37,969 nt of DNA from a virus, in the IMG/VR virus record IMGVR_UViG_3300025698_000858, positions 1 to 37,969 of that record; one strand, 5' to 3'. The position numbers and the translations under genes are program-made. The notes under the pieces were generated by a model. The model was not told where the DNA came from, did not search any database, and was given only the letters and a program-made list of their open reading frames with translations. Below, piece after piece: positions 14,334 to 23,124 of the stretch. Position 1 is the stretch's first letter; each line of letters opens with the position of its first letter.

Positions 14334-15985
14334 GTGTAAACTTCATTGTGAACAAAGGATCATTTCGCATTCTACACATCACCAAAAATCCATTGCAGCT
14401 AATCGAACGTTGTGGCCGCACGGCATATCAAAACCAAGATAAAATAACCAAAGATTCAGCCAAAAAGTTCATCCAAATGTTAATCGCGCGCGGACACGAA
14501 TCAGTTCTTGAACATGCTACGATGACAGTTCAATTCAATAACGTTAGCAGAGGATTCACACATGAGTTGTCGCGACATCGTTTGTGTTCTTTTTGTCTTA
14601 GCGGAAAAACAAGACTTATCAGTCATCCAAACCTAAAAACTCATACACCAACAGGTAAATTTTGGACTATTGAACAACTTTACAAATGGCAAAAAGACAA
14701 GAAACGCAAAGGAAGGATAAAACTGATCCGATTACGCAGTATTGATAAGCATGGAAGAATTGTACCTGGACAAATAAGAAGAGTCTTATTCGCGGGCAAA
14801 AAACCACTATTAGAAATTCGATGCATCAGCGGACGTCATATACAATCTACCAAATATCATTTCTTTTTAACTGTGGATGGTTGGAAACAATTGAAAGATT
14901 TATCTATTGGTGATCGTATATTTGCAAATGGGTTGCCATCACTTCAAAATAAAGAATGGCTCGAAAGAGTATATATCAAAGAAAATAACACTTTAAAAGA
15001 AACAGCTCAATTAGCTGGCTGCTGTACTGGTACAGTTACAAAAGCTTTACGAAAGCATGGAATTAACAAACCCCTTTCCATGAGAAAGAATAGAAAACCT
15101 GGACATGGAATTCCTGGAATGCATGGAGCAAAAGGCAGGAAAGAAATCAGTTTACGTATGATGGGAAGTCACAACCACCAATGGAAAGGATCAGATATAA
15201 AAGAAGGTGCAGGAAGACAGAGAGCCCGCACTTTATATCCAACCGATTGTTGCTGGGGCTGTGGAACTGCCAATAATCTTGAGCATCATCATATGGATAA
15301 AAATCCAAAAAACAACACCCCGGCAAATGTAAAAATCCTATGTTCTGGGTGCCATAAATCTTTTCACTATAGCGAAGGACATACTGTAACAGTATTTTTA
15401 GATGAGATAGTTTCCATCAAATCGATTGGCGTTGCACAGACATACGATTTAGAAATGGAAACGAAACCCCCTAATTTTGTTGCTAACGGAATAGTGGTAC
15501 ACAATTCGCAGGAGTCAACACGGTATGTGGATGAGAGCAATTTCACATTTGTGTGCCCCCCTGGATTGCGAGATTGTGAAACAGAAATGGATCTGCAAAC
15601 TATCATCGATACTATCCATGGAGTGGAAACGGCATACAACGGATTAACGAGTAAAGGATGGCCAGCGCAAGACGCCCGTCAATTTCTTCCCATCGGCATC
15701 AAAAGTCAGATCGTCATAACCGCAAACTTTCGGCAATGGCGTCATATCTTTCAACTCCGTACTACCCTAGCAGCCCATTGGGAAATTCGACGTGTTATGA
15801 TAATGCTGCTTACAACGCTTCGCAACCGCGCTGTGCCTATAGTATTCAATAATATAATTCCACAGTTCACCAAAAAGGAGGCTGAAGATTGGGGTTGGAA
15901 AGTTACACAGCATAATTCTGAAAGTGGATTTGTTCGTGCCGAATTTAATAATGAGGAAATTCAATGCCTCCCCGTAGAGGAATGA
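14330..15985 (+). CDS. thyX: Flavin-dependent thymidylate synthase ThyX, intein-containing
   Basis: 551 residues as encoded; removal of a 304-residue intein leaves 247, the usual ThyX length. The extein shows RGHESVLEHATMTVQF, the RHR motif in LSRHRLCSF, then SQESTRYVDESNF after the intein, and later WPAQDARQFLPIGIKSQ and NFRQWRHIFQLR. ThyX makes dTMP from dUMP using methylene-tetrahydrofolate, NADPH and FAD. The insertion falls exactly within the RHR...S catalytic motif, so the precursor should be inactive until spliced. It shares an ATGA overlap with the upstream gene and overlaps the next by 22 bases. Confidence 0.95.
   Translation: MSVNFIVNKGSFRILHITKNPLQLIERCGRTAYQNQDKITKDSAKKFIQMLIARGHESVLEHATMTVQFNNVSRGFTHELSRHRLCSFCLSGKTRLISHPNLKTHTPTGKFWTIEQLYKWQKDKKRKGRIKLIRLRSIDKHGRIVPGQIRRVLFAGKKPLLEIRCISGRHIQSTKYHFFLTVDGWKQLKDLSIGDRIFANGLPSLQNKEWLERVYIKENNTLKETAQLAGCCTGTVTKALRKHGINKPLSMRKNRKPGHGIPGMHGAKGRKEISLRMMGSHNHQWKGSDIKEGAGRQRARTLYPTDCCWGCGTANNLEHHHMDKNPKNNTPANVKILCSGCHKSFHYSEGHTVTVFLDEIVSIKSIGVAQTYDLEMETKPPNFVANGIVVHNSQESTRYVDESNFTFVCPPGLRDCETEMDLQTIIDTIHGVETAYNGLTSKGWPAQDARQFLPIGIKSQIVITANFRQWRHIFQLRTTLAAHWEIRRVMIMLLTTLRNRAVPIVFNNIIPQFTKKEAEDWGWKVTQHNSESGFVRAEFNNEEIQCLPVEE
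14594..15505 (+). mobile_element. HNH intein in thyX
   Basis: 304 codons in frame. Block A starts at Cys (ThyX residue 89) with CLSGKTRLISH; block B is GRHIQSTKYHFFLTVDGW with T-x-x-H; blocks F and G are AQTYDLEME and FVANGIVVHN, followed by the +1 Ser of the extein. In the middle is an endonuclease region: a helix-turn-helix (KETAQLAGCCTGTVTKALRK) and an HNH zinc module with CWGC, LEHHHMDKNP and CSGCHKSFH. So it is a full mobile intein using HNH rather than LAGLIDADG chemistry. All splice-junction residues are present. Confidence 0.95.
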
Positions 15986-16212
15986 AATATCTGAAAGCCA
16001 ACTGTCACGGATGCATGGGTCTTAAAAATGGTTCGTGTATTTTTCGCATTCCAATCGAACGTTTGACCGATCCGACAACGGGAAATACCATAATCAAACC
16101 AATGCGCCCCTGCAATAAGCCCCGAACCAGGAAAAAGCTACAGGAGGCCCTAGCAGCCCGTGTAATCGATAAAACAGAAAACCCACCCTATCTATCCCCC
16201 ATGGGTAGATAA
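15964..16212 (+). CDS. Small cysteine-containing protein, unknown
   Basis: 82 residues; cysteines at NCHGCMGLKNGSC and RPCNKPR suggest a small metal-binding fold. The start at 15964 has GAGGA 7-8 bases upstream, inside the thyX 3' end; a second in-frame ATG at 15982 overlaps the thyX stop but has no spacing for a ribosome site. The rest is basic and unremarkable. No family is recognised. Confidence 0.65.
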   Translation: MPPRRGMKYLKANCHGCMGLKNGSCIFRIPIERLTDPTTGNTIIKPMRPCNKPRTRKKLQEALAARVIDKTENPPYLSPMGR

Positions 16213-16293
16213 TCGCTTACACTGGGCGTCAGGGGCCTAAAATTTGTATGTAAACGCGGGGAATCGACCGCAACGATGAATAAAGGAAAAAAC

Positions 16294-16506
16294 ATGGATG
16301 ATTCTGAAAAGAAACGAATACGAGACATACATGCGATGGATCAGGGCACCGAATTTGTTGGTGAGTTTTTTCCACCACTTTTGTGGAAGTTATATAAGGG
16401 ATGCGTGCGAAAAGGATTTACAAGTGAGCAGGCAATAGAATTGACTAAAACATATCTCTACGCACTCATCTCCATACCAAGCTCGAACCCCGATAATTTA
16501 AAATAA
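16294..16506 (+). CDS. Conserved small phage protein, unknown
   Basis: 70 residues, with an acidic and basic N-terminus and a helical segment FFPPLLWKLYKGCVRKGFTS followed by EQAIELTKTYLYAL, a pattern I associate with small phage proteins of unknown role. I choose ATG 16294 because AAAGGA lies 6 bases upstream; an ATG 18 bases earlier is possible. It is the last + strand gene before the convergent boundary. Confidence 0.6.
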   Translation: MDDSEKKRIRDIHAMDQGTEFVGEFFPPLLWKLYKGCVRKGFTSEQAIELTKTYLYALISIPSSNPDNLK

Positions 16507-16508
16507 GG

Positions 16509-16563
16509 AAAAACGCCCATGGTACTTAGTTGGCACACGCTTTTGGAAAGGCGACCATGGGCG
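16509..16563 (-). terminator. Terminator at end of - strand operon
   Basis: On the - strand CGCCCATGGT (16563-16554) pairs perfectly with ACCATGGGCG (16523-16514), with a 30-base loop, followed at once by TTTTT (16513-16509). It lies just after the stop of the last - strand gene. The loop is long for an intrinsic terminator. On the + strand no T run follows, so it works mainly for the late operon. Confidence 0.65.
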
Positions 16564-16571
16564 CTTGCACT

Positions 16572-17207
16572 CTAGCCGTATGTATACAGCTTACACCTCT
16601 TAGGCATTTGCTTTTCGTTTCCGTCACTCCAAGACCATGCCTTATGCCGTTTGTAAATTTCCTTCATACTTCCATACCACATTCGATCCATATGGCACTG
16701 CCGAAATTTAGTCCCACTGTATAATCCGTTTGCGTAAACCGAAGGGACGTATTCAGAACTGAGATGGCTTCCATTTGCAAAACATATATCCGTCAACATG
16801 AGCCTGTTCATCAATCTCAGTATGACAAGATTAAATGTAAACCTATGATCACCATGTCCATACTCTCCCATCGGATTATGAGTAAAGACACACTCAGGTC
16901 TCCATGTCCGAATAAACTCGTCTATCTGAGTTTGAAATTGTTTCACTACTAATGGTAGTGTAAAATCCTTTCGATTTGGACTGCGAGGTGGTATCCTGGA
17001 GAAGTTTGTATCAAGCCGACGAAATGGAACTATTTCAATCTTGTTTTGTCTGCCCACTTCCTCTAATGCTTCTATAGCTCCCGGCCCGTACTTTTTGTAA
17101 TTGTTGGCGAGGATGATTACTGCTACTTCATGCGCACCCCCCTGCAAAATAGGCCATCCACAAATGACTTCATCATCTGGGTGTGCCATAACCATTAAGA
17201 TTCGCAT
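16572..17207 (-). CDS. PIG-L/LmbE family deacetylase
   Basis: 211 residues. VMAHPDDEVICG (H9, D11, D12) is the zinc-binding AHPDDE motif, and THNPMGEYGHGDHR carries the downstream histidine pair. The family removes N-acetyl groups from amino sugars such as GlcNAc-linked compounds. This is the last gene of the accessory cassette; neighbours encode sugar- and amino-group-handling enzymes, so an N-acetylated sugar substrate is a reasonable inference. Length fits a minimal PIG-L protein; there is no signal peptide, so it acts in the cytoplasm. Confidence 0.92.
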   Translation of the reverse strand: MRILMVMAHPDDEVICGWPILQGGAHEVAVIILANNYKKYGPGAIEALEEVGRQNKIEIVPFRRLDTNFSRIPPRSPNRKDFTLPLVVKQFQTQIDEFIRTWRPECVFTHNPMGEYGHGDHRFTFNLVILRLMNRLMLTDICFANGSHLSSEYVPSVYANGLYSGTKFRQCHMDRMWYGSMKEIYKRHKAWSWSDGNEKQMPKRCKLYTYG

Positions 17208-17222
17208 CAGTCAATACCTCCG

Positions 17223-17774
17223 TTAGTATGGGGCTTCCGATTCTAATCCGTCATTTGTTAGGTAATATTTAATTTGATCTGTAACGTCAGCCCAATTGTT
17301 ACGGAAGACGATAACATGAATACCAAGGGCTTCAATTTCCTTAGCAATTTCACGACGGAAAGTACCTATTGCATTTTCTTGGCCCGTCATGAAATCGTCT
17401 ACATAGACATAAGGTTTCATTGCAATTAAAACCGCGATCTTTGCAGCCATATTTGGAACGACAGTCACACTCTCTGGATTGGGGAGCTTTAAGTTTTTTA
17501 ATTGACAAATAGTCAGCGCTCCATCCAAGTCATATCCACGTGCTGTCAAATACCGTATTTCATTAATGGGGGACAAACCCCAGAGAACGTCGAGACATTC
17601 TATAGGATTCTCAGTAAGATTATCCATCTCCAGTTCAGGCCAAGTCCAAGCATTTTTGTGTATCTTACCTCCAGGCCAACGCGGAACTGTATTGCGTCTA
17701 ATCCGGCGCCAGTGGTCAACAAGCGTGCTGTCAATATCAAAGACAAACAGGTTAGATATTTTCTCAGACGCCAT
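17223..17774 (-). CDS. HAD-superfamily phosphatase
   Basis: 183 residues. Motif I is VFDIDSTLVD (D13, D15), motif II is in IRYLTARGYD, and YVYVDDFMTG supplies the acidic motif IV; a lysine lies in the MAAKIAV region. A small or absent cap suggests a small or polymeric phosphate-ester substrate; the T4 polynucleotide 3'-phosphatase domain has a similar arrangement, so a nucleic-acid substrate cannot be excluded. AAGGAG is five bases before the ATG. Overlap of 11 bases with the ATP-grasp gene implies coupling and a common pathway. Confidence 0.85.
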   Translation of the reverse strand: MASEKISNLFVFDIDSTLVDHWRRIRRNTVPRWPGGKIHKNAWTWPELEMDNLTENPIECLDVLWGLSPINEIRYLTARGYDLDGALTICQLKNLKLPNPESVTVVPNMAAKIAVLIAMKPYVYVDDFMTGQENAIGTFRREIAKEIEALGIHVIVFRNNWADVTDQIKYYLTNDGLESEAPY

Positions 17775-18831
17775 GCAGACTCCTTGCTAGGGCTGAGTAT
17801 GCCCTATCGAACATGGCGTGTTTATCTAACCAATAGTTAGCATAAAACGGAATTTCCTCTTGTAGTCGGAACTTCTCCCGTTTCAGAAATTCAACGAGCG
17901 CCGCAGGTCGGCTTGGATTGTAGAAAGGTGGATTCCAATTTGCCTGGTTGAAATACCCAACAGAGAATCCAGGTTGAACTTCAAGAAAATAAGGCTTGTC
18001 ATTCTGATCAAGAATTACATCAACCCCCTGAAAGTTCAATCCCAACACACTAACAGATTTGATTAGCGTCTTTTCCCACTGATGACAGAAATCAGAGCAC
18101 ACCTTTTGATACTTGATAAAAGTCTCCTCCATAGAGGATTCAAACCGATTGGTGATAGCAATCCAACCCTCTGGCGGTCCCACTCTCGCATACCCAGTTA
18201 CAACCCTGTCCGCAGCAACGATGATTCGGAAAGACATGATTACATTTTCAGGGCGCAATGTAGATATGAACTTTACAGCAAGAAGACTTTGCTTTGCCCC
18301 GCGCTTTTTTACATTGATACGTGTCTCACGCAAATAAGCCTTTAGTTCCACCAATGCTTTATTTGCCTCTTCCTCGTCATGCACGAGATATGAATGGTAG
18401 CCTGTGTTTGAATTGTTTGCGCGCACCAACATGGGGAAGTCGAAACTTTTCTTTTGCTTCTCCCAAAAATCTTCTGCATCTTTGAATTCAAACCAGTCGG
18501 GAACTGGAATGTCGTTGTCCCCCCAAATCTTGAACGCATCTTCCTTAGCATGTGACGCCATCCATCCCCGTGGATCGTTAATATGTTCAATGTGTGGAAA
18601 ATAGTTGGCTATATCCACACAACGTCTCCACAAACTTTCATCTGTGTATTCTGTATTAAGCTTCCAAACTATCGTATCTGCTTTTGAATGTAGAATTTCA
18701 TCCTCTGTGATGAAATTAGGCATGTCTTCCAACACTATAGGCCCTATGTAGGTTTCACACATTTCCCTTTCATATGCGCGCCACCGAACCCCATGACCTT
18801 TTACAGCAACTACCGAATGTGTCTCACCCAT
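17764..18831 (-). CDS. ATP-grasp ligase
   Basis: 355 residues. The first 100 are a divergent pre-ATP-grasp domain; then DNDIPVPDWFEF, FPMLVRANNSNTGYHS (ATP-binding strand and loop) and GLNFQGVDVILD...KPYFLEVQPGFS (metal-binding D and E, with the usual final N replaced by Q). The RimK-like group joins a carboxylate to an amine using ATP. With the adjacent PLP aminotransferase it could attach an amino acid or amino sugar to a carboxylated acceptor; this is inference. It overlaps both neighbours by 8-11 bases. Confidence 0.85.
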   Translation of the reverse strand: MGETHSVVAVKGHGVRWRAYEREMCETYIGPIVLEDMPNFITEDEILHSKADTIVWKLNTEYTDESLWRRCVDIANYFPHIEHINDPRGWMASHAKEDAFKIWGDNDIPVPDWFEFKDAEDFWEKQKKSFDFPMLVRANNSNTGYHSYLVHDEEEANKALVELKAYLRETRINVKKRGAKQSLLAVKFISTLRPENVIMSFRIIVAADRVVTGYARVGPPEGWIAITNRFESSMEETFIKYQKVCSDFCHQWEKTLIKSVSVLGLNFQGVDVILDQNDKPYFLEVQPGFSVGYFNQANWNPPFYNPSRPAALVEFLKREKFRLQEEIPFYANYWLDKHAMFDRAYSALARSLHGV

Positions 18832-19741
18832 TTTCGTTCAGCCTTTCCATTTCTAACAGTTCTCGAATAAACAAAATAACAGCTTCAAAACTTTGATCGT
18901 CACCTGCATATAGAAATATCTGATAGCCTTTCATTGATCGATACAGGCTGAAATGTTGAGCCAGTGTATTTGTAAAATCGTTTACTACCAACGTGAACAC
19001 CGGACCTTCTCCGATTATGTAATCAGCCGGAATCAAACTTACCAGCAAAGCGCGACGCTCATCCATCTTAATCCTGAATTTGATAACATCAAACTTATTT
19101 ACCACATCAAGCAAATCCCAATACAGCGGAATGGATGGTGTGGCAGGTGTCTCCAGTTTCTCTCTGAACCTAAGATACCGGCGCAGACTTAAAACACTAT
19201 CAGTCTCCGATTTGAAAAACTCATCTACTGGCAACCCCTTGCGTATACCTATAATGCTGATGACAGGATAAGCCCCCAATTGCTTACTGCTAACAGTAGT
19301 AAATACGTCAACATCCTCAGGGACAGAGTAATACGGAAACGCACTTACCATATCAGCAAAAAGTATCACCCTTGACCAATTAACATCCCAGTGTGTTGGT
19401 GTTGGAAGTGATATGTTGACGTGTGAACAACTTGTTTCATACAGACAAAAAGCTTTGCACAATGCAGGACCGTTTATTCTGTAAATCTTTTCGAGCCTAT
19501 CCAGCCTGCCACCAAATTCATCTTCCACGTATAAACACGTTGTACATACATTCAAACTGGAAAGAACGATCTCGTTAGCCATCGTACCGCTGCCAGTAAC
19601 GAAAATGAGATCGAAATCATCCAACCGGGGAAAAGTAGTTTTCATTTGTGCTTCTAACGATTGAAGCAATCCATGAAACACATCGTCCCTGTGATGATGT
19701 ACAGGTTTTGCAATCATCGATTTCGCATTCGGCCCGAACAT
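18824..19741 (-). CDS. PLP-dependent aminotransferase, class V-like
   Basis: 305 residues from the start chosen here. FVTGSGTMANEIVLSSL is the cofactor-phosphate loop, FADMVSAFP has the pyridine-nitrogen aspartate, and SSKQLGAYP has the likely Schiff-base lysine (K153). Fold type I, closest in feel to PhnW/serine-pyruvate aminotransferases, which start with a GP.. motif as here (MFGPNAKS). I use ATG 19741 because GGGAGGA lies 8 bases upstream; a longer frame to 19813 overlaps the previous gene by 100 bases and has a weaker site. The C-terminus is shorter than usual. The substrate is unknown. Confidence 0.85.
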   Translation of the reverse strand: MFGPNAKSMIAKPVHHHRDDVFHGLLQSLEAQMKTTFPRLDDFDLIFVTGSGTMANEIVLSSLNVCTTCLYVEDEFGGRLDRLEKIYRINGPALCKAFCLYETSCSHVNISLPTPTHWDVNWSRVILFADMVSAFPYYSVPEDVDVFTTVSSKQLGAYPVISIIGIRKGLPVDEFFKSETDSVLSLRRYLRFREKLETPATPSIPLYWDLLDVVNKFDVIKFRIKMDERRALLVSLIPADYIIGEGPVFTLVVNDFTNTLAQHFSLYRSMKGYQIFLYAGDDQSFEAVILFIRELLEMERLNENG

Positions 19742-20850
19742 GAGAGGGTCCTCCCGTAAACGAATTTCTTCTCCAGATATTTGAGTACAGCAATACGATG
19801 CATCCCATCCCATGGGTCTTCCCTGCCCAACTGTAACGCAATGGGAGTTTCCTGCCCATGTTCCTTCGCAGTCTTGATTAAATTGATATAGGACAGAACA
19901 CGCTCTCTTGCTATTTTAGGACCCCAAGCTGTAGATCCACGATGCGCATCTCGTTGCCATCTAAAACATACTGAACGCTCTAAATTTGATTCGTCTGTAC
20001 GATTGGATAGCACGTCCTCTATGAACGTAGGAAAAATACGCTGATAAAATATAGCATTATATGGATTCAAAGCAAGTTGTTTCGTCCAACAATCCTGGAT
20101 GGAAAGTCGTTTCAGTGAACGACTACGAAACAACAAAATAGTTAAGTCTTTCACCCTGTTTGCTTTTTTATGTTCCAACAACTTCCCAGATGTAGAAAAA
20201 TGATGTATGTAATCCCAATCAGACAAAGGCGTGATTAAACTCTGTAAATATGAAGACTTTGGATTTATTACACCCCCTGCATTTTCATCCAACAGCACAA
20301 CCAAATACATACTCTTGAAAGACAACGTTCGCAAATACGCAACTAACGCATTTACTCGCATATGATAGTGTACACAAGACAGCATCGTGATATCCACAAT
20401 GGGAAACGTGCTCATATTAAGTGACTGTGCATCCGGATGAGATATGTTAGGTTCCAACGGACCAATGCCTTGGTTGTACACCTCCAAGGGCATCTCGTCA
20501 TAGTAATCACGAGTTACAAGCAATTGATCGAAAGCCCCCAATCCAGCGTCCACACCAATCAATCGATTAAACCCTTGCTTTTGCCAAGCTCGCAAAAGGA
20601 ACAAACCCGCACTACAACCCACCTCGCACAAAGAACTTTCTTTGGGTTTTGTACCCAGCTTATCTATATGTTCCAACATTGGTTTTATGTAACACATCCA
20701 TCGTCCTTCTCCGTACGATATGTAATTTGTTCGACCACCCCCAAAATGGGTGTTGGGAGATGAGATGCTACCGTACGGGACGGACTGATACCAACGTCGC
20801 TTTTCCCCAGCTTGTTCGATACGTGTTCGCAATTTAGCCTTACTTATCAT
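19714..20850 (-). CDS. SAM methyltransferase with C-terminal ParB-like motif
   Basis: 378 residues. LCEVGCSAGLFLLRAW followed by LIGVDAG is a class I SAM-binding motif (G-x-G type, then the acidic strand 2 end). IVDITMLSCVHYH is the region after motif IV. The C-terminal 90 residues do not belong to a methyltransferase: they include RWQRDAHRGSTAWGPK and EDPWDGMHRIAVLKYLEK, where DGMHR-AVL resembles the D-G-x-H-R of ParB/Srx-type proteins. So it is a two-domain protein, possibly methyl transfer plus a nucleotide- or acceptor-binding module. ATG 20850 has AAGGA six bases upstream. Confidence 0.75.
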   Translation of the reverse strand: MISKAKLRTRIEQAGEKRRWYQSVPYGSISSPNTHFGGGRTNYISYGEGRWMCYIKPMLEHIDKLGTKPKESSLCEVGCSAGLFLLRAWQKQGFNRLIGVDAGLGAFDQLLVTRDYYDEMPLEVYNQGIGPLEPNISHPDAQSLNMSTFPIVDITMLSCVHYHMRVNALVAYLRTLSFKSMYLVVLLDENAGGVINPKSSYLQSLITPLSDWDYIHHFSTSGKLLEHKKANRVKDLTILLFRSRSLKRLSIQDCWTKQLALNPYNAIFYQRIFPTFIEDVLSNRTDESNLERSVCFRWQRDAHRGSTAWGPKIARERVLSYINLIKTAKEHGQETPIALQLGREDPWDGMHRIAVLKYLEKKFVYGRTLSCSGRMRNR

Positions 20851-20852
20851 AA

Positions 20853-21545
20853 TCAATCCTTACACTTCTTGGTAATGACGGCTATAGGACAAGACTTCAT
20901 GTCAAAGCTTGTAAGTCGTACACCAGTGACAGTATCCAATCCCTTTAGAAATACATCTATGTCCTCATATCGAATCATTTGGGGGTGCTCTATGTTCCCT
21001 TGCGTTTTGTGTCTTTCAATTTCATCCTCATTGTCTCCACGACAATCAAACGCCAAAAAACAAGACTTGCTCACACGCAAACATTCGGATATAGCATCAA
21101 AAATATTCCAGCCATGATCCAAACTATTGAAGCTAAGAAGAACATCTATTGAATCATCTGATAACGGAATCTTTTCCGCTCCTGACTCTACATACGTCGC
21201 ATCTTCAGGCCATTCACAATAGTTCAAATCAACTAAATCTCGCATGACATAATCTATAAACACTTTCTTTCTTGCGGGAATATCACAAACCTGAAGCATA
21301 CCCCCAAACGGTCCAGGACCCACTTCACCTACAATCTTTGTTTCATCTACATAGGATCGAATATTATAACAGCTTAGAAATGGATCGTACCAAGCCTTCC
21401 TGGCATTCGCCTCATGTTCTTTATTTCCTTTCCACCATGAAATGTTTCTTGCTCTAAATGTTTCCTTGGACTCTAAACCACCTCTGGTTTTTTCAGCATC
21501 ATTTATACTTGTAATCCAATGCAAATTTCGACTATCGGTATGCAT
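20853..21545 (-). CDS. Class I SAM-dependent methyltransferase
   Basis: 230 residues of the Methyltransf_11 type. Motif I is IVGEVGPGPFGG, motif II-like acid in VFIDYVMRDL, and EKIPLSDDSIDVLLSFNSLD is the hallmark post-motif block followed by HGW. FLAFDCRG comes next. These enzymes methylate small molecules or sugars. The start directly abuts the previous stop (TGAATG) with AGAGGG upstream. Along with the neighbouring methyltransferase it could decorate a glycan; the substrate is not known. Confidence 0.85.
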   Translation of the reverse strand: MHTDSRNLHWITSINDAEKTRGGLESKETFRARNISWWKGNKEHEANARKAWYDPFLSCYNIRSYVDETKIVGEVGPGPFGGMLQVCDIPARKKVFIDYVMRDLVDLNYCEWPEDATYVESGAEKIPLSDDSIDVLLSFNSLDHGWNIFDAISECLRVSKSCFLAFDCRGDNEDEIERHKTQGNIEHPQMIRYEDIDVFLKGLDTVTGVRLTSFDMKSCPIAVITKKCKD

Positions 21546-22304
21546 TCAAATACCCTCTTTTGAAAAAACATCCCGGACTCCACGTTGGCCCCAATGCAAC
21601 ATCATGCATTCAATAGAAATATCTTTACCCTGCAACCGTTTCTTGTAATCTCTCATATACTTAGCACTGCTCGCACCCACACACCATTGTTCAGGAAGAT
21701 AAACGGGAGTAATACCAGTCTTCCATGAAGCTCTCCAAAAGGCAAGTGTGCCTCGCATACAGTTTTGTAGCTCTTCCAAATAGGCAGATAAAAGAATACG
21801 GGCTCTTTCGTCCAACCTATACACAAACAAGGGGCTGACGTTACACGCAGGGGCATGAGGAGGGCCACAGTGTGCGTTGTAAGGGATAAAATCCTTTGGC
21901 CCGGCGTCTGTCCCCCTAGCATTGTATTTAACATACACACGGGGGTTCAGAGGTACACAAACACCGAAGCGCTCAGCCAGTAGAAATCCGTCGGTGAATT
22001 CAGAATGTACAATGCGCATATCGTCATTGAGAACACAATAAGAATCAGCATAGGGCTCTAATGCAAATCGTGCGGATAACACATTACAATTGCGCACACC
22101 CCAACGTGGACTATCTAACCATTGAAGTTCATTGTGGGGAACTACCAGTTGTGTAATCTCATCCGATAGGTTCCTCTGATGATCAGTCACAATGTATACA
22201 GGAATATCCGGGCAAACTTGTTTGAGATTTGATAATAGTGCCTGGACATTTTTTGCACGTCCCGGTCCCAAACTGACAATTAGAATAGCTCGTTTCACAT
22301 CCAC
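21546..22304 (-). CDS. Glycosyltransferase-like protein
   Basis: 252 residues. It begins ILIVSLGPGRAKNVQALLSN, then a PDIPVYIVTDHQ strand and an ADSYCVLNDDMRIV segment with a DD pair in the position of the GT-A metal motif. PLNPRVYV and a C-terminal HWGQRG are further conserved-looking parts. The fold is probably GT-A, but I cannot name a family with confidence. GTG 22304 has AAAGGGG eight bases upstream and overlaps the next gene by ten bases. It would transfer a sugar from a nucleotide donor. Confidence 0.65.
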   Translation of the reverse strand: MDVKRAILIVSLGPGRAKNVQALLSNLKQVCPDIPVYIVTDHQRNLSDEITQLVVPHNELQWLDSPRWGVRNCNVLSARFALEPYADSYCVLNDDMRIVHSEFTDGFLLAERFGVCVPLNPRVYVKYNARGTDAGPKDFIPYNAHCGPPHAPACNVSPLFVYRLDERARILLSAYLEELQNCMRGTLAFWRASWKTGITPVYLPEQWCVGASSAKYMRDYKKRLQGKDISIECMMLHWGQRGVRDVFSKEGI

Positions 22305-23101
22305 GTTGTCGCCCCTTTATCATGCCGAATCATCACATTCGGAAATACATCCTCTTCATAAATCATCGTCTTCAACTTAGACTTCAAATGAATAACTGCC
22401 GCCGTATCCACATCTCCAATAACATCACGTACAAATTCAAAAGCTTGCGCCCCTATTCTATCTGTAGGAGGACAATAGTTGTACCGTGGACCTGCGTCAA
22501 CAATCGACAACCCATGTGACTTTTTCAAAGCTTCTCTTTCCATCCAAGTTGAAATCAAAAAATCCTGGCCAACGCTCCAGTCCAATCCGAAGTGATGATG
22601 TTTGTATTTCGTTCTGGCCTCTATATATGGCTCCCATGTATTTTCAAATATCTCATCCACATGCCAAGCAATCCACCCCCTAACACGTGGGTTCACCCGT
22701 AGGAAAAAGATACCACCATTGATTGGAAATAAATGCTCATATCCCCGTGTTGTCACCCCTATGTCCATATTCCTGTTATCGTTGAATGGCTTGAAAGGAT
22801 CTGCTTGGAAATACACGTCTACGTCAGACACAAGAACTTTGTCATGGTCCGCAAAATACTTCTGGAAACAATGGAGTAACATTTCGATCTTACACGTTGC
22901 ACGTCGGCCACTCATTTGTTTTGGATCAACCACCTGCCACCAAACATTGTAATTGTCAGATAGAAACGATTTCACAATGTCTGGAACTCCATCAGTAACA
23001 ATAATAATCTGGACGTCAGGTGCAACCGCGTGTAAACTGTGAATGCACGTCTCCAGCATATTATTGTCTTTTTGATGGTAGGTAAAATAAGCAAACTTCA
23101 T
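22295..23101 (-). CDS. Glycosyltransferase (nucleotide-diphospho-sugar transferase)
   Basis: 268 residues with a GT-A layout: MKFAYFTYHQ, then VQIIIVTDG, and the metal-binding DxD in VLVSDVDVYFQADPF. PINGGIFFLRVNPRVRGW is the typical continuation with N-G-G for acceptor/donor binding, and GQDFLIST holds a conserved D. It resembles PF03407-type transferases. It overlaps the gene at 21546. The presence of three such genes in a row suggests a multi-sugar chain or several acceptors. Confidence 0.8.
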   Translation of the reverse strand: MKFAYFTYHQKDNNMLETCIHSLHAVAPDVQIIIVTDGVPDIVKSFLSDNYNVWWQVVDPKQMSGRRATCKIEMLLHCFQKYFADHDKVLVSDVDVYFQADPFKPFNDNRNMDIGVTTRGYEHLFPINGGIFFLRVNPRVRGWIAWHVDEIFENTWEPYIEARTKYKHHHFGLDWSVGQDFLISTWMEREALKKSHGLSIVDAGPRYNYCPPTDRIGAQAFEFVRDVIGDVDTAAVIHLKSKLKTMIYEEDVFPNVMIRHDKGATTWM

Positions 23102-23124
23102 TATCCTCTCCCTGCCTTGGTTCC

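Noticed and set aside
16214-16256. Inverted CGCTTACA and TGTAAACG between small genes
   Set aside because: The pairing has a mismatch, no T run and no clear link to a gene start.
19741-19813. Longer start for the aminotransferase at 19813
   Set aside because: ATG 19741 has GGGAGGA at good spacing, the protein family starts at the GP motif, and the longer frame would overlap the upstream gene by 100 bases.
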